A DNA stretch of 64,000 bases from Massospora cicadina (Eukaryota > Entomophthoromycota > Entomophthoromycetes > Entomophthorales > Entomophthoraceae): contig JAKSZP010013641.1 in NCBI GenBank assembly GCA_022478985.1, positions 1-64,000 on the forward strand, read 5' to 3'. Position 1 is the first letter of the stretch. Each line of letters opens with the position of its first letter. Below are positions 42,615 to 53,945 of this stretch, one piece after another. The notes beneath the pieces were generated by a model. The model was not told the origin of the DNA, did not search any database, and worked only from the letters and a program-made list of their open reading frames with translations. A program made the translations under genes and the position numbers.

Positions 42615-42965
42615 TTAGCAAGGATCTATATGCTCCAAGTGAAGTTGTGGCATTAGGTCCCATGGGCCATATTTTTTACAATGAACATTATTGGGTTCAG
42701 TCTCCAACTTTTTCATTAGTTTAGTTGATATTATTTTGATAGGTGCTCTGCTGTCCACTATGGCCCAAAATGGTAAGATGTACACATTAATATCAAAATA
42801 TGGACCCACAGTGTGTTTATCTGGGCCAGTGAGCGTGCGAATATTAAGGGTATACGCTTGACTTAAGTAATCAGGTAGCTCATTGTTCATCTGGGGCCGC
42901 GGAGCTATATCAATTTTGATGGATATATTCATAGGGGATGGCTCCCCAATGAGACAGCATTCCAT
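42615..42965 (-). pseudogene. Element D aspartic protease
   Basis: An open 116-residue frame contains ELPDYLSQAYTLNIRTL and the active site AIVDSRAPIKIIS. It is colinear with A1 (DYLSQADTF, IVDSGAPINIVS). The invariant Gly of D-S/T-G is Arg here (GGA/GGG to AGA type change), which should abolish cleavage. Confidence 0.75.
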
Positions 42966-43099
42966 TATATTTAAATCTTTATTGAGATTTTTTAACTTTT
43001 GGAGAATGCAGAATATATCATCTCTACTCTTCCAGAGCTTTTCCCAAATACTTGTCAGTGGTCATGGTCAGTAAGTGAATACTTGACTCTTTCTTGGAG

Positions 43100-44190
43100 G
43101 ACTTGGTATCAGGAGCGCCAAAAGTAAGGGGAAGCACCAGAGGTAATTTACCATCTTAGATATGGTAGTGCTGAGATCTAGAACGGGTAACATGCCCAAT
43201 ACAATTTGATATGAGGCCCACAGGTGTGGCGCAAAGCAATGCGAGATATTAATGACTCAGGACTTGTGCCCCACATAATGCTTGAGCTTTATAATAAAAT
43301 TGATCTACAAAGGCTAACACTTCCTCGCCAGCTTAAAAGATAATTGATAGGAGGCAGTTTTAAGTCCTATCATCCATTACGCTCCACCAAACTCGTCATT
43401 AATAATGTTTTTAACATTGATGTAAGACATGCTGACTTCAGTTATTTTTGGAGATAAACTCTTGGCTTTAGAGATACATTAAATTCATCATGGTGGCTAA
43501 TTTACTGTGGTCATTGGCGTTTCCCATAGTTATTCCAAATAAGTGTACAAATGTGTGGATGTTTCCATGCCTATAAAACTTGGGCAAGTTGACTGGTTTA
43601 ACTTAAGCAGAGGACGCTAGAGTAACTTGAGGGCCAGCGTTTGTGGAAGTGGCGGCTGCCTTGTCTGGACTCTCAGTAGCAGCCAATAAGGGTACAGCAG
43701 TCAATACATTAGACACAACGTCCAAAACATCCTCTCTAACATCGTCAGAATTAGAATCTGACAAATCAGCTTGGGTATGCGCTTGTATACACTTACAAGT
43801 GGCAAAATTAAGATCTTGGCGGAAATGCTTTACTATAATATTAAAGTGTTGCCATTCCACCACCAAAATTTTATAAGACTTGTACTGCTTCTGGATAGAC
43901 CAACTTAATTGAGAATTTAAATCTCTTATTTCCTGGACCTGAGATTGTACCAGGCAGCAAATATTTTTTAACTCCTAGTAGATTTTGGTAGTAATGGGTA
44001 CTGCTTCTTCCACTGGTTCTTTTAGAAATAACGCTTTGGCCAATTGGACTGCAATTCTAGAACTTGAAATACCCTCTCCATAATTGGGAACATCATATGA
44101 AATATAAGGCGGGGTTCCCTGACAGTTGTCACTAGAAATTTTTTTGAAGAGGTTTTTTTTAATAGTGGACAGGGTACCAAAAGTGGCCAT
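43100..44190 (-). pseudogene. Element D gag
   Basis: Gag blocks match A1: an 87-residue open stretch (43866-43603) with VEWQHFNIIVKHFRQDLNFA and an Ala/Thr-rich TSTNAGPQ segment. Then come a HGNIHTFVHLFGITMG motif near 43560 and a TFGAPD motif near 43110. Upstream, 44205-43975 is the N-terminal part. Stops and frame changes interrupt it. It lacks the 1.5 kb insertion seen in A1 gag. Confidence 0.65.
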
Positions 44191-44204
44191 TGTAATGGGC
44201 ACCA
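44187..44204 (-). promoter_or_regulatory. Primer-binding site of element D
   Basis: On the minus strand TGGTGCCCATTACAATGG follows the LTR. It differs from the common site mainly by transitions. Confidence 0.6.
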
Positions 44205-44209
44205 AACTT

Positions 44210-44875
44210 TGTAATTGGTGTTAAGGCATTGATATACAACTGCACTGGTTGGTACTTTTTCTATATTCTAAAATAAGGAAACTGTTTGAAGACAGTAGCC
44301 ATATAATAAAATAGTGAAGATTTTATTATCAGATGTTTTATATCTAATAGCTAAAACTAGCTAGTTGAAAGAAAAGATCCCCTTAATTTCCATTCCCACC
44401 TAATAAACTACATAGTAGATTACCAAGAAGCACATAAATATTCTGGAAAATGAAAGACATCATTGGCTTGGATTTCTGGGGAAAACCCCTTGACAATTGT
44501 TTTATGCCGGCGGTGTAAGGGAGAAAATATAATAAAATAGCAAGTCAATTTACAATGCCAGAAAGCCTCATAAATTGATAGTCAGTGAGTTAAGGATATT
44601 GCCAGTGGGATGGTAAGGATACAATCCTTAGTCGCTACACTTGTTGTTTCCCAGAGTAGATCGATATTAATTAATCTTATTGGTTATTAGCTACATATAA
44701 AACATAGGAGTGTTGGCAAAGTAATCTGTATTAATTTAATTAGATAGAAAGCAGCGTCAAGCCAATCTGTTGTAGCTTAATTCTTCGTACTAACCTCATC
44801 AGCAAGGCCTGAGACATTTGAATCTTCATCAAGAATAATAATAAAATAATTGAATGGTTGGTCAGACCAATCGCA
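44210..44875 (-). repeat. 5' LTR of element D
   Basis: Partner of 41126-41792, bounded by TGTAATTGG and CCAATCGCA on the + strand. Confidence 0.8.
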
Positions 44876-46070
44876 ACAGGGAAAAGTTGACTGGAAGGTC
44901 TCCATGGACCCCAAGGGCTATCCAATTCTTTGGTATTAACTCCTGACGATCTTAATGATTCCTGGAAATAGACGTCCTGATGGCATTCACAGCTGATGAG
45001 ATCAATTAAGAAATGTAGCCCAAGGATGCAAGCTCTACTTAGATGGGTTCCCATATATCCCAGAGTTTAATAAAATGTTCTGTCAGATAAGAATGATAAT
45101 TTTATCACATTCATCAAACTCACTAATAGCCATATCTCTCAACTTGAGCATACCTACCAAAGTTTAGAAACCTTATTAAGTGACTGTGAAAGTCATCTAC
45201 TCATCCAGTGTACCAAAATTTAAGATGTGAAAGAGCAAGTTGACCAAAAGGCCTCGTTAGCTCTAAACTGCAACTGTGATTAAGTTCAAGAGGACCTAGA
45301 AGGATTGATATGGCAATTGGACAAACAGGCTTATCGATACTATGTGGAAACTGATCTTTCTGAGCCTGTTTCAGTCCCTGCCATTGATACTCTTTCCAAT
45401 ATTATAGTGATTAACTTTAAGCCTAGTTTAAGAAAAAGATCTACTCCAGGAAAGAAAATTATCACCTCTTTTCTGTATGATTATGAGAGTTTTATGGAGG
45501 AGGCCACTAACCATTAGAAGGTAAAGCACATTTACTCATTTCTGAATAGCACAGACCATGAATTTAATAACTCATCATTTAAAGGAAGTTTACACTTGGA
45601 AAAAAGTCCTTACCGCCCTAAATTAGGAGTAAAAATGCAACCAGACCTTGGCCAATCAAGAGAATGCGTTTATGCCATTCTTTTAAACAAAGGAGAAATA
45701 TTTTGAATTTAACCAGCCAATACTATGCCCAAGCACAACCCTTGGTTACCACTAACCATATTACAATAAATGCGCCATCACCGCTTTTATCTCTGCATTA
45801 AAGGTATTATCAAGAGTCTAACTATATATGATTGGCCAGAAAAGTAACTTCACCCACATTCAAGAAATTAAGGAAGCTCTTAAAAATTTCGGCTTCTAGC
45901 TTGAGTTCCAAAATCTCTGCGTCTACCTCTCCCACCTACTATTGAGTCCACGTTGTTGAGAACCAGAAGAATCCAAAACCTCAGTACACTTACTGTAAAA
46001 GATTCCGTCATAGCGCCAAGAATTGCTGGAAGAGACTTGCTGAGGAGGCGGGAAAAGGACAGTCAGCATG
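44876..46070 (+). pseudogene. Element E gag and zinc knuckle
   Basis: The + strand reads a gag with SQLEHTYQSLETLLSDCESH near 45140-45200 and an open 70-codon frame at 45305-45517 with FLYDYESFMEEATNH, like the FLYVYEAAMDGAT block of element B gag. Near 45985-46025 TYCKRFRHSAKNCW is a zinc knuckle in which the first Cys is Tyr. Gag packages RNA. Stops are frequent. The N-terminus is separated from the LTR by the C and D insertions. Confidence 0.65.
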
Positions 46071-46259
46071 AAGGACAGGGAGCTTCATGATGACATCCCT
46101 GTACTGCCTCAAAAACCTTTATCAACCTCTAATGAGCCTGATGTTGTCATTCCTGGGGAAGATGAATTGGTACCAACTGATAATAAAAACCTGATAATGA
46201 TTATTCTTCTTCTAATGAATCCCCTATGTTTTTTACTCTGCCCCGTCAATTCTGGATTT

Positions 46260-46700
46260 TAGTCACACAAGTCACTGTTTGAAATCAAAGGATTTTGTCC
46301 ATGTCATTGTCAACAGTGGTTCCCCCACTAATGTCATTTCATCTAAACTAATGAAATGCATCAAGATAGCTCCTGACTTAACTCAATACATGAGATATAG
46401 CACATCTTGATGGCAATGTACTTGTTCAACTGGGTCTAGCCCTTGCTACTTATTTGTTTTACAAATTGTCATTAGATAATTCAGCAATTACATTAGATAA
46501 ACTAGTTATGACCTCCTCTTCTGAACCCAATTTCTCTGTAGATATTCTTCTGTCATGCACTGTGACGAAGGTTTTTTTATTGATCTTAAGACATAGAGTA
46601 CCATATGGTTTTGAGACCTCCCATGATGTCAAGTCAAAGCCAAATCTTGGGACTTCCTATTGTAAAGTGAAAGTCAGATTAATAGAATTGAATACCACGT
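46260..46700 (+). pseudogene. Element E aspartic protease
   Basis: FVHVIVNSGSPTNVISSKLM near 46293-46352 is the protease active site with the catalytic Asp changed to Asn (codon AAC at 46312, after C). The remaining strands continue in the open frame at 46454-46702 (SVDILLSCTVTKVFLL). Inactive as a protease. Confidence 0.7.
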
Positions 46701-46759
46701 GAGGAACTCTCAAGTATAGTTACTCCTTTTGTAGTAGACAGCCAAGAGGGCATGCCTAT

Positions 46760-47050
46760 CTATTTGCCAAGGCTGACTGATTTACTGCTAAAGTCCCAGG
46801 TCAACGTTGAGACTTGGGTACATACTAATATTCCCTCAGGGATCTACTAAAATATGAGGCGTAGATAGCCCCTCATTCAAGAAAATTTCAACCTGCTCAA
46901 GAATTATAGATCTCACTTATGCTGGATCCATATTGGTATTGCTGGCAAACAATTCTTAATAACCTAAAAAAGTGTGACTCAATATTCCACACGCCTAAGT
47001 TTACCTACTTCCTGTTGAAGCTAATGATGGCATACGTAGCTTTGGAAGTC
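46760..47050 (+). pseudogene. Element E dUTPase-like domain
   Basis: VHTNIPSGIY near 46830 fits the V-x-T-x-I-P-x-G-x-Y/F turn of dUTPases. YAGSILVLLANNS near 46918-46956 fits the Y-x-G-x-I-x-V-L-L-x-N-x-S strand. PKKV and VYLLPVEAND follow as the tail. Two stops interrupt the tail. Position between protease and RT matches the other elements. Confidence 0.6.
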
Positions 47051-47289
47051 TAAGGGATTTTGGGCTAGAATTGCTCAATCAGTAGCTCTAGTCAATACCT
47101 CTATTGGGAGAGAGCTTACCAGTGAACAACAGAGCTGTGTTGAAAAATCATTATAAGATTACTCTGAACTTTTATCAACCTCAACCTATGATTTTATAAA
47201 ATGAATGGCGTTTCACATCATGTTGAGACTGAAGACGCTCAAATCGTCCAATCCTCTCCCTACTGAAAGAGTAGCTCAAAGAAGCTCAG

Positions 47290-48000
47290 GTGCTGCTGAA
47301 CTTTAGCAGATACGTGAAGCTGGGTTATTAGCGCCTTATCATAGCCCTTGGGTCTCCCATCCCCTGATAATTGAAAAAAATGCTGGTAGTTATCACGTAG
47401 TGATGGACTATTGAAGTCTTAACTCAATTAAAAAATGTACAGTTACCCTCTGCTCCAGATTATAGCTTCTTTACTTGCTTCCTGGGCACCAATATATTGT
47501 TATGAATCTTGCTAGTGCATACTGGCAAGTGGAGAAGAACCTGAATATAGATCTAAGTGCATGTTAATAGTTAAGGAAGGACTATTTGAGATAACCATGA
47601 TGCACCAGGGCATCTGCAACGCGCCTGCCACATCCTAATGCTCCATGGATGGGATCCTGGTAATTTTAAGCTATCCTGTGTTCTTACATATCTCGATGAT
47701 ATTGCTATATTCTTGATAAACCTTTACTGGTCACATAAACACCTCCAGGAAGTCTTCATTCATCTTAAAAAGTTATCCATAGAGCTCAAGCATTCAAAGT
47801 GCTCTTTATTTTGTTCTAAAGTTGAATCCCTTGGACAAAAGGGTTTAAAGCGGGGAATTCAGCAATCCTAGATAAAGTCACTGCCATTAAGAAGATGTCG
47901 CGTCCCAAAGCCTCAGGGATATTCAAGTATTCCTATTCATGGTGACTATTATATTATCAGTTTATTCCTTGGTTTGCTAATCTAGCCGGACCCCTTTTTT
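47290..48000 (+). pseudogene. Element E reverse transcriptase
   Basis: Blocks include REAGLLAPYHSPWVSHPLII near 47310-47370, VVMDY near 47400, and the catalytic box YLDDIAIF at 47689-47712 with both Asp intact. The open frame 47638-47871 covers the palm and thumb. Stops upstream make the gene defective. Confidence 0.75.
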
Positions 48001-48560
48001 ATCTACTACAGAAGAATGTCCCTTTCAAGTAACGGCCTGAACAAGGAAAGGTTTTTTAATACGTTGAGGACTTCCCTTTGTACTAAACCCATTTTAGTTT
48101 ATCCACACTTTGGCCGGCCATCCTTACTATTCACCAATTCTATTAATGTAATAGTTGATGCTATTTTAGCTCAACATAATGAAGACAAGTAGACTATATA
48201 GCCGCTTACTTTAATAAGATCATGAATAAGGGAAAACGAAATTATAATGTTGCAAAATGCTAGTTTCTGGCTGTTTTCTGGCAATCAAAATTTTATTTCA
48301 GCTATACCTATATGGAGTTCATCTCACCATTATCACAGACCATGCCTTCTCCAATAGTTACAACACATAAGGACCCAGATGGCCAATTAGCGAGGTGGGC
48401 ATTAGGACTATAAAATTATGATTTTACCTTTGTCCATTGTGCAGGAGTGATCCATCAAAATGCTAACATGCTTTCATGGATGCTGGTGCTGGCCATCTCA
48501 ATCCCTGAAGAGGACCAAAATATGATATTTGGCTGTCTAAACAATAGGATTTAGAAACTC
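48001..48560 (+). pseudogene. Element E RNase H remnant
   Basis: Decayed sequence between RT and integrase. DGQLARWAL can be read near 48380-48410, equivalent to the T-G-R-L-A-Q-W-A-L block of element C. Its position fits RNase H, but the catalytic Asp region is not clear. Confidence 0.5.
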
Positions 48561-48584
48561 CCAAGATAAACTGCGCTACAGAAA

Positions 48585-49690
48585 ATGACCCAAGATATTC
48601 AGATTATAGAAGAAATGCTGTATATGAAAGTCAACAAAAAATGGTTCCCTTGCATAAACCCTATTTTCCAACCTGATGTCATCCTTGAAGGCCATTTGAC
48701 TGTGGGATATGGAGCAGTGAAGAAGACTTATGAGTGGTTAAAGGATCGCTTTTATTGGGATTGGACGGTCCAGACCATCAAAAAAAACAATAAAGGACTG
48801 TTTGACTTGTCATACTCAAGATTGGTGTATCCCTAAGTATCAACATACAGTTGTGGCTCCGTTGAATCCATCTATATATTTTCAGCATTGATGTAATGGG
48901 CCCTTTGTTCACCCTTTTACATGAGCATAAGTAATTCCTATTATCTGTAGACCATATCGCCAAATGGAAAAAAATTTCTGTTCCAGCTACCACCAGGAAG
49001 GCTACAGCCCTGGCCCTTATTTTGATCCAATTCCACTCAGCACATACTCCTGCAAACTCTACTTTCAGACAATGGGCTCAACTTCAAATCACAGGTAGTC
49101 CAAGAACTAAATTTACTTTTTGGGACTAACCAAATCTTATTACCCCATATAATCCCTCAACCAAAGGGGCAGTAAAACACGCTAACAGGACTCTTGTTTC
49201 AATACTACAGAAGATGGCCGCCTCCAATCTTATGCGCTGGAACCACTATCTGCCAAAGCCATAAAACTTATTGGATAAGTTAACATCACATAATTAAGAT
49301 GCCCCCTTTCAGATCTCTATATGATGTGCCCCTTGAATGCCAAGTAGTGTGCAACTCCTACTGGAATCTTTTCCTGAAAACTTTGACTTAACAATGAGGG
49401 ACTTAGCTGATGAAATTATCAGTCTTCAAGCCCTTGCTACTCTAGGAATTATTGCCACTACAGCAAATGAGACATCCTTCTCCAATATTAGCTGACCCTC
49501 TTTACTGACGTTTCAGTTAGGTGACCCAGTCTTTTTCTATCAACATTGATCTGGAGGTCACCATAACAGGCTTGACGTTCTTTTTTCAGGATCCTACCAT
49601 GTCATACATAAGGTGAATTCCAAATACTTCATTATTAACGTCACTCAAGGTAAAGAGGCCAACTTAATTCATGGCTAATTTCTACAGCCC
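48585..49690 (+). pseudogene. Element E integrase
   Basis: The open frame 48585-48836 carries the N-terminal zinc-binding region (HLTVGYGAVKKTYEWLKDRF), with its Cys pair unclear. The core has VDHIAKW near 48950 (Asp kept) and LLSDNGLNFKSQVVQEL near 49065-49110 (Asp kept). In PSTKGAVKHANRTLVSIL near 49160-49210 the catalytic Glu is Lys. The C-terminal G-S-Y-H-V-I-H-K-V-N-S module and HGxFLQPYVPL end lead into the 3' LTR at 49703. Confidence 0.75.
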
Positions 49691-49702
49691 TATGTTCCTC
49701 TC

Positions 49703-50201
49703 TGACAGGATCTTAAGGTGCATTGATGGGATGAAGTTTTTAAAGGGGTTGAGATCCCTGCTCTCAAATTGAGCCTCTTTAAGTCGACTCTCATGTCCTT
49801 TTGATAAGAACCTGTCTCTAAAAGTATCAATTGAAACATGATAAGGAAGCAGCATGCGCATGGGAATTGATGGAGATGCCTTCTGGATTAGCACAACCGC
49901 TTCCTGAATCACAAAAGGCGCAACTCCAATTGATGCGGTAATGGGGATATTGTTGATGAAAAACAATGAAGGCATCAACTAGGCAATCAATCCGGAAGAA
50001 CTTGGATTATATTGATTGTATGAAACCATGGAGGTCTTCTTGGCATCAAGGTCCACTTGCATATAATAACATAAGTCTTCTAACTTGATAAAATAGTCCA
50101 TTTACCCCATCTTTTTGTCTTCATTGACCATTTCACTAGATTTACAACTTTGAGTCCTATATCAACCTTAGCTTATAGTCCAGAGAACAGATAAGCCGAC
50201 A
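49703..50201 (+). repeat. 3' LTR of element E
   Basis: Matches 33129-33629 in the same orientation and follows the integrase end directly. Exact ends are uncertain by about 20 bases. Confidence 0.6.
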
Positions 50202-51120
50202 TAAAGCATCAATAATCGCCAGAGAACCACCTAGATATCATGAAAGGGCGTCATTTTGGTCAAAAAATCCCTTATAGGTCAGGATTGATGTAGTGAAATA
50301 CTTTAGATAAGCAGTTGTCTTTTGAAGATGTGTGGGGCTAGCTCAGGAAGCGGTGAGGACTGTGAGCTCAATTCAGGAACCTACTGTGAAGGCTGGGCTA
50401 TAATTATAAGATTGCTTGGAAGGGTAATTAGCATGTGGAAGAGTAGAGGGAGTTGTATAGTCAAATTGGGTAAGGGGAGGCTTGAAACCATGGTGTTAAT
50501 GGTTGCAATCACATAGCACCAAAGGTGTTGTTTTAGAATCATATTTTACCTCACAATTTAGACACTTAACTGATAGTGGAATGCTTTGGAGCGGCAGGGC
50601 TTAAAATCAAATGGTAGAGGAGGGATATCTTATAACCATGCATTGAATTGTGGACCCCACTTACTGATTTTTCTGAGAAAACCCCAAATTTGGAAAAGAT
50701 ATGTTTATTAAACAACTTGGTTGTGCCCTCAGTTATGATATATGTCGACAGATGAGTAACAGTGTAAATTGGTGAACTAATCAACACTACCATATTGCCA
50801 TTAAAACCCTTTAAGGGAGGGAGTTACAAACATATCCATGGATACAGGGTTCCTTGGGCCAGAAGCCTAAAAAATGGATGAAGGTGAGCTTTCTTACCAT
50901 ACCAGATAAGATTGGCCCTATCACAAGCTATACAAAAGAAAACCCATCTTAGGAAATTATGGTGTTACAAGCAGAAGCCTGCTACAGTCCCTAATGCAGG
51001 AAAGGGCTTATCAAAGCCAATAAACCCATAAACTCAAGGTTTGAATAAAAAACAAGTCTATTTGAGTAAAAATGAGCCATGTAATGCAGCCCAAAAAACT
51101 ATTCAAAATTTCAAGATGGT
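50202..51120. other. Spacer between elements E and H
   Basis: No domain is recognisable. The 64-codon open stretch at 50322-50516 is unsupported. A tract at 50845-51120 is purine-rich and may belong to a decayed element. Confidence 0.3.
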
Positions 51121-53564
51121 TGTCAGGGCAGATGGAAAAAGCTCCAACTGTCCTTCAATTTTTTCAAGTCTTCCAAAGACCCAGGTGTAAAGATATATAA
51201 AGATATGAAAAGAGATATACATTCAAGGAATGACTCAATGGCAATGACTGTCCTTAAGGTTGGCCATAATGATAGCGTTAACCAAGGGTAGTAAAAGGGA
51301 TTTGTTTATTTCATGGGAGAAATGTCTAAAGGGAATCAAGTGCCATTATTTTGGGGTAAATTAAGATACCTTCCAAGTCAAAATTTTTATCCAATTGCTC
51401 TTTGGGAGTTCTGCGGCATCTTGCCACCTTTTCAAAATGAGTGGCTTACTATCTTTGCTCAGGGATGATCACCCTACAGAGGTATTATTCAATCCTTTGG
51501 ATTGTATTTAAACTTTACCATCAGAGGTTATCAAACTTCACTTCAAGTTAAATTCCTGAAAATGGCACTTCTAGATCTTGACATAGGGGGAAGGGCTATA
51601 AAAATCAGTTATGTACTTGATTCACCACATTACCCTGGGCAACATCAACTATTAAAGGTTCATCCCCAGTTTATAAGTGACCTTTTAAGGTCCTGACAAT
51701 TAGAGTCCATTCTGGTGGTAACATTTGTGATGGTGCTTCTCAAATTTTTGGAGTTGAGATGGGCATTAGAAGTCTCAGTAGGCTGAGCATCAGATGTTGC
51801 TGGTAAATTTGTGTTAATAACAGTTTTAAATCCAGTTAGAATTCTAAAATTAATATCTAAATTGGCTAGACAGTGAGGATCCTCAGTACCCAAGTTATCT
51901 TCAGATGGCGGTTCATCATGGGCTAGGTTTTGAGGCTCAACCATGAATTAAACCTAAATTCCATATTGCTAATTTTGCTCTAAAAATTTGGGCCATCTCA
52001 GAGGCATCATCTACAGCCCAATTAGTTGAATTAGATGATGTTCTTCCGCGGCGGATGTACATTGTGCTTCTCCTTGGTCAGCTACTTGTGTGGAAGGAGT
52101 AATAGGTGTGGGTGCTGGTACTGAAGCAGGGGTCAGAGCAGCATCATTGGCAACAGCTTCATTGCCCACAGCTCCGGTATGAACACCACCTTGATCAGAG
52201 CCTGGTGTTAGGGAACAGATTCAGGTTGGATTGGATGAAGTATATCGTTGAATGCAGTGGGTGCCAGCTGAGCTGGATTTGCTTCAGAAGGAGTTCTCGC
52301 TACACCAGGACCCATTGCCTGCCCATCAGGAGTTGGATTAAGATTAGTTTGCCAAAGGAATATAGAGTCTACATTAAAGCCAAGCTTTTCATTGACATTT
52401 TGCTCTTTTATTTGGCCATATTAATGGCTAACTCGAGATTAGCAACGCACTTCAACAGGGTTTCTCTGAGCTCTTGCTCAAGGTTCTTCTTCTCAAGTTC
52501 ACACACCTTTTGGGAAGCGATAGTGACCAGCATAGTGGATTAACCACTTGATTTTAATTTTCTCAGGACAAGTGTTGCTTTGGCATTGGTGCGCAGGGTT
52601 TTTGTTTATCTTTATCTGAAGTTAATAAATCTCATTATCCTTGCCTTTAAAGGATTAAATGCTAATGTTGATAGCTACAATAGTACTATTAATTCTTATC
52701 AGATTGTTGATAAGTTTGAGCAATTCCAGATTCTTTATACTTTATATTGCTTCTTAACAACCTAGAGTGGTATTAAATCATTGTAGGATGGACATTGGAA
52801 TGTCAGTTTTAAGGTAATACTTGTATTCCAAATCCTCAATTAAAATATAAATTTCGCTTTCCTTGGGATTATGCAACTCATGAAATCGCTCTTAGAGTAA
52901 CATGTCAGATGTCTTGATAACATTATGGTTGGTATAAAGATGCTTGATTGTATGGTGTATCTATATCTCTCCTCCATCATCCAATGAAATCAAGTGGTCA
53001 TCAGTCAGCGGGCTCAACTTGGAACTTTACCCAGTTATTAATTTGGGGCTGATGGGGACAACTTAACTAAGAATATCAAAGTTTGCTAAGGACTCAAGAA
53101 AAACTGGCAGGGCGAATAAGTTTTGGTGGGACTAGGGGATTAATTCCAACCATACCTGAATTTGTTCAGGTCTTCCAAAGGCCCAGGTGCAATATATTTA
53201 TAAATACTAAATAACATATATACATATAAGGGTATAACTCATTTAAAGTGATTGATTTTAAAGTTGGCTATAATGATAGCGTCAACCAAGGGTAAAAAAG
53301 GGATATAGTTTATTTCCTGGAAGCAACGTTTAAAGGGAATTAAGTGTCATTACTTTAGGGTGAATTATGTTAGTTTAAGCCAAAACTATATCTAATTTTA
53401 CTCATTTTGGTTTCTGCGGCATCTTGCCACCTTTTCAAAGTGGGGTGACAGTATATATTTTTCTTATGGATGATCCCTGACAGCATCATTATTCAATCAT
53501 TAATTGGGTTTGAATCCCGCCTTCAGAGGGTTTTAAACCTTCAGTTTGGGATGAAATCCTGACA
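51121..53564 (-). mobile_element. Short non-autonomous LTR element H
   Basis: Two direct repeats, 51121-51561 and 53105-53564, share AATGATAGCGTYAACCAAGGGTA in part and TTCTGCGGCATCTTGCCACC. They have inverted ends (TGTCAGG and CCTGACA, partly decayed). The 1.5 kb interior lacks pol. Its minus strand encodes a gag-like coiled segment (CELEKKNLEQELRETLLKCV near 52500-52440), an Ala/Pro/Thr-rich linker and an open 94-codon piece (51944-51660). Orientation is inferred from that reading. No clean primer-binding site or target duplication was found. Confidence 0.55.
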
Positions 53565-53639
53565 AAGGATTATATTTTTTGGCACTAGGTGGTCTCAACC
53601 TAAAGGGGATTATACCGATCTAACAAGGGGGTTCTCTTA

Positions 53640-53933
53640 AAATATATTCAAAGTGGGCCAACCTGGGGATAATACCACACCGATTAAGGGAATTCAAATG
53701 ATTTAGAAAGGAGTATAAAACCCAGAAAGCCTCCAAGCGGCGTATGATAGGACAGGAACTCCATGGACCGCCTTTGATATTTGCCAACTCAGTTTGGGGC
53801 ATTGGTGCAATAATTCCAACACAGTTATAGTTGTACCCTACCCAACGTTCATTGACTGGGATCAAACTCTGGGATGCAGTGGTAGAGGGTCCATATTCTA
53901 CCAAAGGGGTATCCTCCCCTAAAGGGGTTCTCT
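53640..53933 (-). mobile_element. tRNA-derived SINE, family 1, second copy
   Basis: On the minus strand it begins GGAGGATACCCCTTTGGTAG and has AGAGTTTGATCCCAG as a B box (CG decayed to TG). It then has CCTATCATACGCCGC, colinear with 13882-14153. Exact 12-bp duplications GGGGTTCTCTTA flank it at 53628-53639 and 53934-53945. It is older or more methylated than the first copy, having lost more CpG. Confidence 0.8.
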
Positions 53934-53945
53934 TAGAATTGGGGA

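Larger units (their letters stand above)
41126..44875 (-). mobile_element. Non-autonomous LTR element D (gag, protease, dUTPase only)
   Basis: LTRs of 667 and 666 bases (41126-41792 and 44210-44875) bound a 2.4 kb interior. The LTR ends are inverted TGTAATTGG and CCAATYRCA, as in the A family. On the minus strand the interior holds gag, an aspartic protease with a mutated active site, a dUTPase-like domain, then a purine tract (AAGTGGGGAGATT) and the LTR. No RT, RNase H or integrase is present. A 5-bp duplication is not evident (TCTGG on the left, ACAGG on the right). Confidence 0.75.
33129..50201 (+). mobile_element. Ty3/gypsy element E, interrupted by C and D
   Basis: A 5' LTR (about 33129-33629) with a primer-binding site and a matching 3' LTR (about 49703-50201) lie in the same orientation. 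Gag, protease, dUTPase, RT, RNase H and integrase run between 44.9 and 49.7 kb on the + strand. The interior is broken by element C at 34293-40995 (TSD GTACA) and by element D at 41126-44875. Removing these leaves about 6.6 kb, a normal Ty3/gypsy size. No clear target duplication was found at the E ends, so the assignment of the two LTRs to one insertion is inferred. Confidence 0.55.

Noticed and set aside
41121..44880. Target duplication for element D
   Set aside because: Flanks are TCTGG and ACAGG, which do not match. Element D is supported by its LTR pair instead.
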